Counted from the stretch's first letter, positions 35,205 through 43,366 are shown. The stretch is 50,614 bases of DNA from Sphingopyxis sp. UBA6723 (GCF_002454115.1 NZ_DKIH01000007.1:79714-130327), one strand, 5' to 3'. Made by a program: numbers and translations. The notes: generated by a model not told the origin, from the sequence alone.

Positions 35205-35413
35205 GCCCTGCGCGGGGCGTCCAGTTCGGCCTGCACCGAAATGGCGGCGGTGGCATAGGGCTGCTGCCGCGCCACCGACCAATAGCGCAGTTCATCAAGC
35301 CCGATCGGCGCGCCCGTTACTGCGCACAGCACATGGTCGCCCGGTTCCAGGACGCGAAAGCCATTCGGTCCATAGTGCAGTCGGGCAAGGCGGTTGCGGC
35401 TGGCGATTAACAT
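35201..35413 (-). CDS. DUF2093 family small protein
   Basis: This 70-residue protein matches the alphaproteobacterial DUF2093 group. Its recognisable parts are LHYGPNGFRVLEPGDHVLCAVTG (positions about 12-34), APIGLDELRYWSVARQQPY and a short tail. It has no signal peptide or membrane segment and one cysteine (VLCAV). The ribosome site is weak. It starts 75 nt after the xseA stop and its TGA overlaps the ATG of the M23 gene, so it sits in the middle of a three-gene operon. Genes of this family commonly follow xseA in alphaproteobacteria, to my knowledge, but no function is established. Confidence 0.85.
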   Translation of the reverse strand: MLIASRNRLARLHYGPNGFRVLEPGDHVLCAVTGAPIGLDELRYWSVARQQPYATAAISVQAELDAPRRA

Positions 35414-35488
35414 GATTCTGGGTCCATATGAGGGTGTGTGGCTGCCGCTACTATAGCAGCGGGGGGCGGCGGGACCACCCCCGGCGCG

Positions 35489-36904
35489 TCAGAACAGCTC
35501 GCCCTGCCCTCTTTTGGCTGGTTCCTGCGAGGGCTTTCGGGCTGGCCGTGACGGCGATGCGCCGTCCCCGACGGGCTGCACCGCAACCTCGCCATCGGCA
35601 AATTGCAGCCGCAGCTCGCTGGCCGCGCGCGCCTTGGCGGCGGTGGTGACGATCGCCCCACCCGCATCGCGCACCATCGCATAACCGCGCGACAGCAAGG
35701 CGCGCGGATCGAGGCTGTCGAGCAGCCGCCCCAGCCCTTCGAGCTGCGCGCGATCGCGGTCCCAGCGCCGCGCGAGCAACGCCGGACGCAGCGAAGCGCC
35801 GCGCGTTGCCAGCCGCTCGGTGATCACTGCCAGCCGCTGGCGTTGACTCCGATCGAGCCGGTCGCCGCTGTCGTCGAGCCGCTGACGCTGCGGCGCATAG
35901 AGCGCCTCGCGCCGCGGCAGATGACGCGCCAATGCGGTGAGCCGTTCGCTCCATAGCCCCTGCTGCCGGTTCGCGGCGCCGATCATCCGGCCATTCCACG
36001 TCGCCAGCAATTCCTGCAACTCGGCGCGCACCGGCACCGCCATTTCGGCCGCCGCGGTCGGGGTCGGCGCACGGCGGTCGGCGGCATAGTCGGCCAGCGT
36101 CGTGTCGGTTTCGTGGCCGACGGCGCTGATCGTCGGGATCCGGCAGTCGGCGAGCGCGCGCACCACCACCTCTTCGTTGAACGCCCACAGATCCTCGATC
36201 GACCCGCCGCCACGCGCGACGATGACCAAGTCCGGCCGCGGGACCGGGCTGCTTGGCGTCAGCGCGTCGAAGCCGCGAATGGCAGCCGCGACCTGCGCCG
36301 CAGCGCCGTCGCCCTGCACCAGCACCGGCCAGACGATGACATGCATCGGAAACCGGTCCGCCAGCCGATGCAAGATGTCGCGGATCACCGCCCCGGTCGG
36401 CGAGGTGACCACCCCGATGACGCGCGGCAGCCGCGGAATATCCTGTTTGCGCGCCGCATCGAACAGCCCCTCGGCGCCCAGCCGTGCCTTGAGCTTTTCG
36501 AACAGGAGCATCAGCGCGCCCTCGCCCGCGACCTCGAGCGTGTCGACGACGAGCTGATATTTGGAGCGCCCTGGATAGGTGGTGAGCTTGCCGGTCGCGA
36601 TCACCTCGATCCCGTCCTCGGGCCGGAACGCCAGCCGCGCCGCCTGCCCCTTCCACATGACCATGTCGATCAGCGCATTATCGTCCTTCAGCGCCGCATA
36701 GAAATGCCCCGACGCGGCGCGCTTCGCTCCTGACAATTCGCCGCGGACGCGAACGCGGGCAAAGCCGTCCTCGACCGTCCGCTTGATCGCCGCCGACAAT
36801 TGGCTGACCGATAGCGGCGGGACATTGTCGCCGGGCGCCGCCTCGGCTAACAGCCGCGCCGCGGGGTCGGTTTCGGACGCCGGATCGGGAAAAGGGACTG
36901 CCAT
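35489..36904 (-). CDS. xseA: Exodeoxyribonuclease VII large subunit
   Basis: XseA is the catalytic large subunit of exonuclease VII, which degrades single-stranded DNA to short oligonucleotides and works with the small subunit XseB (not in the window). The 471-residue protein has an N-terminal OB-fold (PLSVSQLSAAIKRTVEDGF, then VRGELSGAKRAASGHFYAAL), the core motif DIPRLPRVIGVVTSPTGAVIRDI (about residues 135-157), a catalytic region with IVARGGGSIEDLWAFNEE and SAVGHETDTTLADYAADRRAPTPTAAAE, a coiled-coil arm, and a C-terminal beta segment (LLSRGYAMVRDAGGAIV). The ATG at 36904 is set by AGGAT upstream and family length. That ATG overlaps the purD ATG on the other strand, and its ribosome site lies inside purD codons. 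Confidence 0.96.
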   Translation of the reverse strand: MAVPFPDPASETDPAARLLAEAAPGDNVPPLSVSQLSAAIKRTVEDGFARVRVRGELSGAKRAASGHFYAALKDDNALIDMVMWKGQAARLAFRPEDGIEVIATGKLTTYPGRSKYQLVVDTLEVAGEGALMLLFEKLKARLGAEGLFDAARKQDIPRLPRVIGVVTSPTGAVIRDILHRLADRFPMHVIVWPVLVQGDGAAAQVAAAIRGFDALTPSSPVPRPDLVIVARGGGSIEDLWAFNEEVVVRALADCRIPTISAVGHETDTTLADYAADRRAPTPTAAAEMAVPVRAELQELLATWNGRMIGAANRQQGLWSERLTALARHLPRREALYAPQRQRLDDSGDRLDRSQRQRLAVITERLATRGASLRPALLARRWDRDRAQLEGLGRLLDSLDPRALLSRGYAMVRDAGGAIVTTAAKARAASELRLQFADGEVAVQPVGDGASPSRPARKPSQEPAKRGQGELF

Positions 36905-36913
36905 GAATATCCT
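36891..36913. promoter_or_regulatory. Reciprocal ribosome-binding sites at overlapping xseA/purD starts
   Basis: The purD site AAAGGGA (36891-36897, plus strand) lies within the first xseA codons, and the xseA site AGGAT (36909-36913 read on the minus strand) lies within the first purD codons. The two ATGs share the tetranucleotide CATG at 36902-36905. Each 5' untranslated leader must therefore be antisense to the other gene. Confidence 0.75.
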
Positions 36914-38180
36914 GCTGGTCGGCTCGGGGGGCCGCGAACATGCGCTGAGCTGGCAGTTGGCGCAATCGCCGTCTTGCCGCAAGCTCTATGCCGCGCCTGG
37001 CAATCCCGGGATCGAGGCGTTTGCCGAATGCCTGGCGATTGCCGCCGACGATTTTGATGGCCTGATCGCCGCCTGCACCGCGCATGGAATCGATTTTGTT
37101 GTCGTCGGCCCCGAAGCGCCGCTCGTCGCGGGGCTCGCCGATCGGCTGCGCGCATTGGGCATCGCGGTCTTCGGCCCAGGCGCCGCCGCGGCCCAGCTCG
37201 AAGGATCAAAGGGTTTCACCAAGGATTTGTGCCAACGGGCCAATATCCCGACCGCCGCCTATGTCCGCTGCGCCAGCGCCGCCGCGGCGCTTGCCGCGCT
37301 CGACGGCTTCACTGTTCCCGTCGTTATCAAGGCCGATGGTCTCGCCGCAGGCAAAGGCGTTGTCATCGCAGAAACCCGCGACGCCGCCGAAGCCGCGATT
37401 GCCGACATGTTCGACGGCGCCTTCGGCAGCGCAGGCGCCGAAGTGGTCATCGAAGAATTTATGACCGGGGAGGAAGCGAGCTTCTTCGCGCTGTCCGACG
37501 GCACCGACGTGGTCGCGTTCGGCAGCGCGCAGGACCACAAGCGCGTCGGCGATGGCGATGTTGGACCCAACACCGGCGGCATGGGCGCCTACAGCCCCGC
37601 GCCGATCCTCACCCCCGACCTTGAAGCGCAGGTGATGGACCGCATCATCCGACCAACGGTCGCCGCGCTCGCTGCCGAAGGCACACCCTATGTCGGGGTG
37701 TTGTTTGCCGGACTGATGCTCACCGATACGGGGCCGAAGCTGATCGAATATAATGCGCGCTTCGGCGATCCCGAATGCCAAGTGCTGATGATGCGCTACA
37801 CAGGCGACCTTGCCGCCCTGCTCCACGCTGCCGCAACCGGCGCGCTGGCGACCGCCACGCCGCCTTCCTTTGCCAGCGACTATGCGCTCACCGTCGTCAT
37901 GGCGGCGAACGGTTATCCCGCCACCCCCGAAAAAGGCGGCGCGATTCATGGCATCGCCGATGCGGAAAGCGGCGGGGTACGTGTTTTTCACGCCGGAACA
38001 GCGCGCGACGGCGACACAATCGTCGCTGCGGGCGGCCGCGTGCTCAATGTTACAGCCACCGGTCGCACCGTGACCGAGGCGCAGGCGCGCGCCTATGCCG
38101 CGGTCGACAAGCTCGATTTCGCCACCGGATTCTGCCGCCGCGATATTGGCTGGCGCGAAGTCACGCGCGAAGCGGGCTAA
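36903..38180 (+). CDS. purD: Phosphoribosylamine--glycine ligase (GAR synthetase)
   Basis: PurD joins glycine to phosphoribosylamine with ATP, the second step of purine synthesis, in the cytoplasm. The 425-residue protein begins MNILLVGSGGREHALSW, the classic GARS N-terminus. The ATP-grasp region has PVVIKADGLAAGKGVVIA, then EEFMTGEEASFFALSDG, DHKRVGDGDVGPNTGGMGAY (the PurD signature) and EYNARFGDPECQVLM with metal-binding residues. Length equals the usual 420-430. The ATG at 36903 follows AAAGGGA. It is divergent from xseA with overlapping start codons. A short inverted-repeat remnant follows (about 38186-38210) before the next gene. Confidence 0.97.
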   Translation: MNILLVGSGGREHALSWQLAQSPSCRKLYAAPGNPGIEAFAECLAIAADDFDGLIAACTAHGIDFVVVGPEAPLVAGLADRLRALGIAVFGPGAAAAQLEGSKGFTKDLCQRANIPTAAYVRCASAAAALAALDGFTVPVVIKADGLAAGKGVVIAETRDAAEAAIADMFDGAFGSAGAEVVIEEFMTGEEASFFALSDGTDVVAFGSAQDHKRVGDGDVGPNTGGMGAYSPAPILTPDLEAQVMDRIIRPTVAALAAEGTPYVGVLFAGLMLTDTGPKLIEYNARFGDPECQVLMMRYTGDLAALLHAAATGALATATPPSFASDYALTVVMAANGYPATPEKGGAIHGIADAESGGVRVFHAGTARDGDTIVAAGGRVLNVTATGRTVTEAQARAYAAVDKLDFATGFCRRDIGWREVTREAG

Positions 38181-38262
38181 TCGCTTGCCTGTCATCCCGG
38201 CGAAGGCTGGACGCCGCGAACCCCGCCGCATAGGCTGACCGAAATCATCAGCGGAGAAGATC

Positions 38263-38913
38263 ATGCTTTGGCTTCAGGAAAATTGGATCATCGCGGTCGT
38301 CGGCCTGGTCGTCACGGTCGTGTTGCTGTGGTGGCTGTTCGGACGCGGCAAGGCTGACGACATCGCGCCACCTGCCGCGGAACCCACGAAGCCCGCCAAG
38401 CCGCTCGAACCGGTGAAACCACAGATCATCGCCGCCGAACCCGCGCGGTTCAAGCCGATCGAACCGGCACCGGCGCCGGTGCCCGCCGCCCCGGTTACTG
38501 CACCCGCACCACCCGCGCCCGCTCCGCAACCTGCGCCAGCCGCTGACCCAATCGCTCCGGCGCCGATCGAACCCGTGGTCATCGAACCCGTCGCGCCGAC
38601 GGCAGCGCCCGAACCTGCACCCGAACCCGAGTCCGTCACAGCACCTGCGCGCCCCATCGGCGCGGCGGACAATTTGCAACTGCTGAAAGGTGTCGGGCCA
38701 AAGATGGTCGGGCTGCTGAACGGCCTGGGTGTCACCAGCTTCCAGCAGATCGCTGATTGGACCGACGCGGACGTCGCCGCCATCGACCCACAACTCGGCG
38801 CCTTTCAGGGCCGCATAACGCGCGACAACATCGTCGATCAAGCGGGCTTTCTGGCGCGCGGTGACAAGGCGGGTTTCGAAGCGAAATATGGCGCGCTCGG
38901 CGGCGCGCTCTAG
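38263..38913 (+). CDS. Membrane-anchored helix-hairpin-helix protein
   Basis: This 216-residue protein has one N-terminal membrane helix (residues 8-26), then about 100 residues rich in Pro and Ala that form a spacer (periodic EPAPAPVPAAPVTAPAPPAP), and a C-terminal helix-hairpin-helix domain. That domain starts LQLLKGVGPKMVGLLNGLGV and runs on to DAQLG/FQGRI-like sequence. The same domain occurs at the end of some NuoE-type fusion proteins and in other alphaproteobacterial unknowns, and usually binds DNA or a protein partner non-specifically. With the single helix near the N-terminus, the domain may face either side; a cytoplasmic domain would allow contact with DNA. The stop codon overlaps that of the GGDEF/EAL gene on the other strand (CTAG). 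No function is claimed. Confidence 0.82.
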   Translation: MLWLQENWIIAVVGLVVTVVLLWWLFGRGKADDIAPPAAEPTKPAKPLEPVKPQIIAAEPARFKPIEPAPAPVPAAPVTAPAPPAPAPQPAPAADPIAPAPIEPVVIEPVAPTAAPEPAPEPESVTAPARPIGAADNLQLLKGVGPKMVGLLNGLGVTSFQQIADWTDADVAAIDPQLGAFQGRITRDNIVDQAGFLARGDKAGFEAKYGALGGAL

Positions 38914-41225
38914 GCGCTCAGGCGTTCGGGATCGGATTCAGCTACCATCAAGGCAATAAACCGGTGGACGGCGGCCACGTCGATCGGCTGGCTCAGCAAA
39001 TAGCCTTGAATCTGGTGGCAGCCTTCCTGCCGCAGGATCGCCGCCTGCGCCTCGTCCTCGACGCCCTCCGCCAGCGTTTCCATGCCGAGCGCATCGGCGA
39101 GCGTGGTGATCGCGCGGATCACGGCATTGGCGTTGCCGCCCAGCGTCAGATCGCGCACAAAGCTCTGATCGATCTTGAGCTTGTCGAACGGGAATGAGCG
39201 CAGATAGCTGAGCGACGAATAGCCGGTCCCGAAATCGTCGAGCGCGATGCGGACGCCTAGCGCGCGCAGACTGTGGAGTGTTTCCAGCGTCTTTTCGACA
39301 TTGGCGATGAAGATGCTTTCGGTGATTTCGAGCTCAAGCCGGTTCGCGGGTAACCCCGACGTCGCGAGCGCCGACAGGACGATGTTGGCAAGGCCGGGGG
39401 TCAGAAACTGCTTGGGCGAGATATTAACCGCAACCGACAGGTCGCCGGGCCAGGTCGCCGCCTGACGGCACGCCTCGCGGATCACCCATTCGCCGATCGG
39501 GATGATCAGTCCGGTTTCTTCGGCGAGCGGGATGAATTCGACGGGGCTGATCATCCCCTTGTCGCTATGCGGCCAGCGAATGAGCGCCTCGAACGCCATC
39601 AGCCGTTCCTCGTGCATGCTGTAGAGCGGCTGATAATAAAGTTCGAACCCGCCGTCGCGGATCGCAAGTCGCAGGTCGAGCTCCATCTGCCGCCGGTGCC
39701 GGGCCTGTTCGTCGAGCGACTGTTCAAAGAAATGATAGGTCGCCTTCCCGTCGCGCTTGGCGCGATAGAGTGCAAGATCGGCATTCTTCATCAGGGTGAT
39801 GCCGTCGATCCCGTCATCGGGCGCGACCGCGATGCCCATGCTCGCCGACGCATCGGCGTGTTGGCCATCGATCAGGATCTGGCGATCAAAACAGCTTTGC
39901 AATTTGTCGGCCAGCGCGGCGAGATTTTCGGTCGCGGGCAGGTCGCTGAGCAGGATTGCAAACTCGTCGCCGCCAAGCCGCGCGACGATTGCATCGCCAA
40001 GTTCGGCCTGCAGATGTTTGGCAACATTGCGCAGCAACGCGTCGCCCGCCGGATGACCGAGGGTGTCGTTGACGACCTTGAAATCATCAAGGTCAACATA
40101 GACAACCATCAGCCGCGCCGCATCGCGGCGGCGGGCGAGCGCCTGGTCAAGCTGTTCAACGAACAATTTGCGATTGGGCAGGTTGGTCAGCCCGTCGTGC
40201 AGCGCGACGTGGGTGATCTGACGCTCGCGCTCCGCAATCGCGGCGACCATCGTATTAAAGCTGGCCCCCAAGCGGCCAATTTCGTCGTCCGAGGTCACGA
40301 TAACCGCGGCATCCTTGCCTTCGCCCAGCCGCCGCGTTGCTTCGTCGAGTGCGCTCAGCGGGCGGGTGATCGTGCGCGCGATCCGCCAGCTGAGCACGAT
40401 GACGAGGGAGAGCCCCGCTGCGGCGAGCGCGACGAGGAGCCATTGCAGCCCTGAATACTGGCCGAGTGCTTTGCTCAGCGAGTGGTCTAGCACCAGCCGC
40501 GGCCGGATGCCCGCCTGGAGGCTGGGCAGCGCGCTGACATGGTGGAGCATGCGGTCGCGATCGCCGCTTTCGACGACCTGCCCCGATGGCGCTGCGGCAA
40601 GCGCGGCGGTCAGCTGCGACGCCGGAAGGACCCGCGCGTCGATATCGACCGCGGCGAGTTTGGCGAGGCCGCGCATTTCGGCGGAGTCGAGCGGCTGCGC
40701 CAGCACGAGCCAGCCAATCGTGTCGGGCACCTCGATCGGCGACGCCGCGGCAAGCGCGAGTTTGTCGCCGATCCGGATGATGCCATGGTCCTGCCCGCCG
40801 TCGAGCGCGTCCCAAAGATCGTCAGCGGTGGGCAACGCCGCGGTCGCCGATCCAGTCATCGTTCCGTCGAGCCCGACGACGAACGCGGCGTCGCTGCGTG
40901 AGCGTTCGCGCAGGCTGACGAGCGCGCTTTCGATCGTCGCCTGATCACCTGTGGCAACGGCTTCGCGGAAACCGAAGTCGCGCGACAACACGTCGGCCGA
41001 GCCGCGCATCTGCTGGGCGCGTAGGTCGATGATTTCGTCGAAAACACGCGCATTGGCAGCGAGGTCGCGTGATGCGCTGTCTTCGCCAAAACGCGCAATG
41101 CCATCGCCGGCCAGCAGCAGGATGGCGGCAAGGATAACGGTCGACAGCGCCGCATAGGCCACCGCGATGCGCATCTTGAGCGAGCGAAAGCGCAAACGCT
41201 GGGGAATGGCGGAGAGCTTGATCAT
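38910..41225 (-). CDS. Membrane sensor with GGDEF and EAL domains
   Basis: This 771-residue inner-membrane protein is a predicted cyclic-di-GMP enzyme. Two membrane helices (about 20-40 and 260-280) enclose a periplasmic sensor region of about 220 residues with Cache-like character. A HAMP domain (about 278-335) links it to GGDEF and EAL domains. GGDEF is intact (RLGGDEF, 416-422) with HDGLTNLPNR before it, so synthesis is possible; the inhibitory I-site RxxD is missing at 409-412 (LGDA). The EAL domain is intact, with EALIRW at 546-551 and DDFGTGYSSLSYLRSFPFDKLKIDQSFV-like motifs, so hydrolysis is possible. Which activity dominates is not readable. Its ATG overlaps the stop of the cupredoxin-like gene (ATGA), so the two are translated together and the cupredoxin may inform the sensor. 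Confidence 0.92.
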   Translation of the reverse strand: MIKLSAIPQRLRFRSLKMRIAVAYAALSTVILAAILLLAGDGIARFGEDSASRDLAANARVFDEIIDLRAQQMRGSADVLSRDFGFREAVATGDQATIESALVSLRERSRSDAAFVVGLDGTMTGSATAALPTADDLWDALDGGQDHGIIRIGDKLALAAASPIEVPDTIGWLVLAQPLDSAEMRGLAKLAAVDIDARVLPASQLTAALAAAPSGQVVESGDRDRMLHHVSALPSLQAGIRPRLVLDHSLSKALGQYSGLQWLLVALAAAGLSLVIVLSWRIARTITRPLSALDEATRRLGEGKDAAVIVTSDDEIGRLGASFNTMVAAIAERERQITHVALHDGLTNLPNRKLFVEQLDQALARRRDAARLMVVYVDLDDFKVVNDTLGHPAGDALLRNVAKHLQAELGDAIVARLGGDEFAILLSDLPATENLAALADKLQSCFDRQILIDGQHADASASMGIAVAPDDGIDGITLMKNADLALYRAKRDGKATYHFFEQSLDEQARHRRQMELDLRLAIRDGGFELYYQPLYSMHEERLMAFEALIRWPHSDKGMISPVEFIPLAEETGLIIPIGEWVIREACRQAATWPGDLSVAVNISPKQFLTPGLANIVLSALATSGLPANRLELEITESIFIANVEKTLETLHSLRALGVRIALDDFGTGYSSLSYLRSFPFDKLKIDQSFVRDLTLGGNANAVIRAITTLADALGMETLAEGVEDEAQAAILRQEGCHQIQGYLLSQPIDVAAVHRFIALMVAESDPERLSA

Positions 41226-41839
41226 CGCAGCTTCAGGGCGATTTTCTGACTGGTGGGTCCAGCGCCGACCGCGAGCGCGCGTTTCAGCTCGCCCCCCGGG
41301 GTGCGCGCCCGGGCATGCCAGACGGTCAGTTGGTACCCGCCCGCCGCCATGCCAGACAGGCGAACGATGCCATTCTGGTCGGTCTTGGCCGCGAAGGGCG
41401 TCTCAACGACGCGAATATAGCCGCGCATCTGATCGTGGATGTTGCAGCCAAGCGCGACGGTGCCGGCAATCGGAAACGCCTGCGAGCGTGTCTGGTCGCG
41501 GCCGTAGAGGTCGATTTCGAACCGCGCCGCTTTCGAGAAACTGTAAACGCTGTGGCGCACATTATCGAGATTGGGAAAGGCGACACTGCTGCCGCGCGCC
41601 ACGATCAGCGTCCCGGGAACAAAAGCAACGCTTTTTTGCGCCATCGCCGGCTTCCACGCAAAGCGGATCGCGCCGCCGCGCCAGCCGCCATTGGGGGTCA
41701 GTTCGACCACCGCATCGCGCACCGGCAGGCCGCGCTCGTCAACCACCTGCACTTGCACAACAGCAGGCGCAGCCGCCCATGCCGCGGCCAGCGGCACGCT
41801 CAGCGCAAACGCCATCGATAGGAGAAGTGGTCCCTTCAC
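41222..41839 (-). CDS. Exported cupredoxin-like protein (methylamine-utilisation type)
   Basis: This 205-residue periplasmic protein has a signal peptide (cut near AAAWAAA) and a plastocyanin-like fold. The type-1 copper ligands are visible: His96 in DNVRHSVYSF, then Cys132, His135 and Met138 in LGCNIHDQMRGY. An Ig-like carboxypeptidase-regulatory-type segment (DQNGIVRLSGMAAGGYQLTVW) follows. Proteins of this shape are often labelled methylamine utilisation proteins, though no amine dehydrogenase genes are in the window, so that label says little. Its stop overlaps the GGDEF/EAL start, and the DUF3034 gene is divergent 92 bp away. A copper- or redox-sensing link to cyclic-di-GMP is a reasonable hypothesis. 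No clear ribosome site is seen. Confidence 0.86.
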   Translation of the reverse strand: MKGPLLLSMAFALSVPLAAAWAAAPAVVQVQVVDERGLPVRDAVVELTPNGGWRGGAIRFAWKPAMAQKSVAFVPGTLIVARGSSVAFPNLDNVRHSVYSFSKAARFEIDLYGRDQTRSQAFPIAGTVALGCNIHDQMRGYIRVVETPFAAKTDQNGIVRLSGMAAGGYQLTVWHARARTPGGELKRALAVGAGPTSQKIALKLR

Positions 41840-41862
41840 GCCGCCCGGTTAGGCGGCAGAGC

Positions 41863-41897
41863 TTAACATTCTCTCAAATTATCAGAATCATAGTTAA
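41863..41897. promoter_or_regulatory. AT-rich divergent regulatory region with an interrupted inverted repeat
   Basis: In a 92-bp gap between divergent genes, TTAACATTCT (41863-41872) faces AGAAT (41884-41888) and GTTAA (41893-41897), forming a broken inverted repeat in an unusually AT-rich stretch. It could hold the two promoters and an operator that serve the cupredoxin-GGDEF/EAL and DUF3034-haemoglobin pairs together. Confidence 0.4.
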
Positions 41898-41931
41898 CGA
41901 AATTTTTGCCCTCTGATGCGATTGCGTTCCT

Positions 41932-42819
41932 ATGGACCAATCGCTCTTTCGCTCGCTGGCACCGCTTTCGCTTGCGCTTTTTGGTGTCTCGGCTCCCGCC
42001 GCGGCGCAAGACATGTCGCTCGTCGACGGCGGCAAACTGCTGCTCACCAATGGCGTCGCCACCATCGAGGGAACCAGCGGCGGCGGCCTTGCCACCTGGT
42101 CGACGATCGCCGGGCGCGAAACCGACCGCGGTATCGGCCTGTCAGGGCATGTCACGCTGATCGAACTGCCCGATTATGGTTGGCAGAGCCATGGCTTTGC
42201 CGTCGGCATCGCGAACCGCATCGAGCTCAGCTATGCGCGGCAGAATTTCGACACCCGCGACGTCGGCACCGCGCTCGGGCTCGGCCGCGGTTACACGTTG
42301 AACCAGGATATTTTCGCTGCCAAACTCCGCCTTGCGGGCGACGTCGTGTACGGCGAGCCGCTGCTCCCGCAGATCAGCCTGGGCGTCGAGCATAAGCGCA
42401 ATCGCGACGCCCCCGTCGCACGCGCGGTCGGCGCCGCGCATGGCAGTGGCACCGACGTCACGCTGAGCGCGACCAAGCTGTTGCTCAGCCACAGCGTGCT
42501 GGTCAATGCGACGGCGCGACTGACCAAGGCAAATCAGGCCGGGCTGCTTGGTTTCGGCGCCGCGGGCGACGACAATCACAAGCTCCAGTTCGAAGGATCA
42601 GTCGCCTATCAACTGTCGCGCCGCGCGGTGATCGGCGCCGAATATCGCACGAAGCCCGACAATCTGGCGATCGCGCGCGAGGATGACTGGTGGGACCTGT
42701 TCGCCGCCTATGCGCTGACCCGCAATCTGACCGTCACCGCCGCCTATGTCGATCTCGGGTCGATCGCCACCTTCGACAACCAGCGCGGCGGTTTCCTGTC
42801 CGCCCAGATCGCCTTTTAG
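41932..42819 (+). CDS. DUF3034 family outer-membrane protein
   Basis: This 295-residue exported protein has a signal peptide (cut near SAPAAAQ) and a series of amphipathic beta-strands ending in Phe (GGFLSAQIAF), as expected for an outer-membrane barrel. The N-terminal stretch LVDGGKLLLTNGVATIEG is typical of DUF3034. Near the end, DWWDLFAAYALTRNLTVTAAYVDLGSIA gives strand-like alternation. It lacks a TonB box or plug domain, so it would be a passive channel or receptor. The ribosome site is weak. The haemoglobin gene begins 12 nt after its stop, so the two are co-transcribed. The cupredoxin and GGDEF/EAL genes are divergent. The function of the family is not established. Confidence 0.85.
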   Translation: MDQSLFRSLAPLSLALFGVSAPAAAQDMSLVDGGKLLLTNGVATIEGTSGGGLATWSTIAGRETDRGIGLSGHVTLIELPDYGWQSHGFAVGIANRIELSYARQNFDTRDVGTALGLGRGYTLNQDIFAAKLRLAGDVVYGEPLLPQISLGVEHKRNRDAPVARAVGAAHGSGTDVTLSATKLLLSHSVLVNATARLTKANQAGLLGFGAAGDDNHKLQFEGSVAYQLSRRAVIGAEYRTKPDNLAIAREDDWWDLFAAYALTRNLTVTAAYVDLGSIATFDNQRGGFLSAQIAF

Positions 42820-42831
42820 GGAATCCGCACC

Positions 42832-43356
42832 ATGTTCCTGCTCGCCGCCGCCCTGCTGATGCAACCCGCCGCCGAACCGCCCACCGATTGGGACAAGGAG
42901 TTCGGGGTCGAAGAAAAAGTGCGCGACCCGGTGACCGGCGAAATGCCCGTCGATCCCTATGTCCAGAGCAACGCCAACGCCGGCGCCGCGCCCTTTTCAG
43001 GCGGCGCGATGGCAACCGCTTTCGGCGGTCAGGAAGGCATCCGACGCATCGCGAACCGCACCGTCGAACTGTCCGAAGCCGACCCGCGCATTGCCGAGAT
43101 TTTCAAGGCGCACGACATGGTGCGGCTGAAACGCACGCTGTTCGAGCAATTCTGCTACATATTGAACGCGGGCTGCGACTACAGCGGCCGCGACATGGCC
43201 ACCTCGCACAAGGACATGGGCGTGCGGATGCGCGACATGAACGCGCTGGTCGAAAATCTGCAAACCGCGATGCGCGAGGAAAACGTCGCCTTCGCCGCGC
43301 AGAACCGCTTTCTTGCCAAGCTGGCGCCGATGTCGCGCGACGTCGTCACACGTTAA
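42832..43356 (+). CDS. Group 1 truncated haemoglobin, probably exported
   Basis: This 174-residue protein has a truncated-haemoglobin domain at about residues 63-160. FGGQEGIRRIANRTVELSEA matches the helix A-B region, and SGRDMATSHKDMGV contains the proximal haem His126 after the TGRDM-type motif. The family binds O2 or NO, or acts in redox stress. The N-terminus (MFLLAAALLMQPAAEPP) is short and hydrophobic, which suggests export or membrane attachment; most truncated haemoglobins are cytosolic. An acidic, Gly/Asn-rich spacer (20-62) follows. Two cysteines (FEQFCYI and NAGCDY) flank the E-F region. GGGAA lies before the ATG, 12 nt after the DUF3034 stop. It could supply the periplasmic gas or redox signal for the neighbouring sensor; that is inference. 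Confidence 0.85.
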   Translation: MFLLAAALLMQPAAEPPTDWDKEFGVEEKVRDPVTGEMPVDPYVQSNANAGAAPFSGGAMATAFGGQEGIRRIANRTVELSEADPRIAEIFKAHDMVRLKRTLFEQFCYILNAGCDYSGRDMATSHKDMGVRMRDMNALVENLQTAMREENVAFAAQNRFLAKLAPMSRDVVTR

Positions 43357-43366
43357 GCTGCGCAAT

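Noticed and set aside
38186..38235. Remnant of a REP-like element after purD
   Set aside because: Only one arm (CCCGGCGAAGGCTGG) is clear; there is no matching second arm, so it was not listed as a feature.
41222..41839. Assignment of the cupredoxin gene to methylamine utilisation
   Set aside because: No mau structural genes are nearby; the label comes from domain similarity and does not predict function here.
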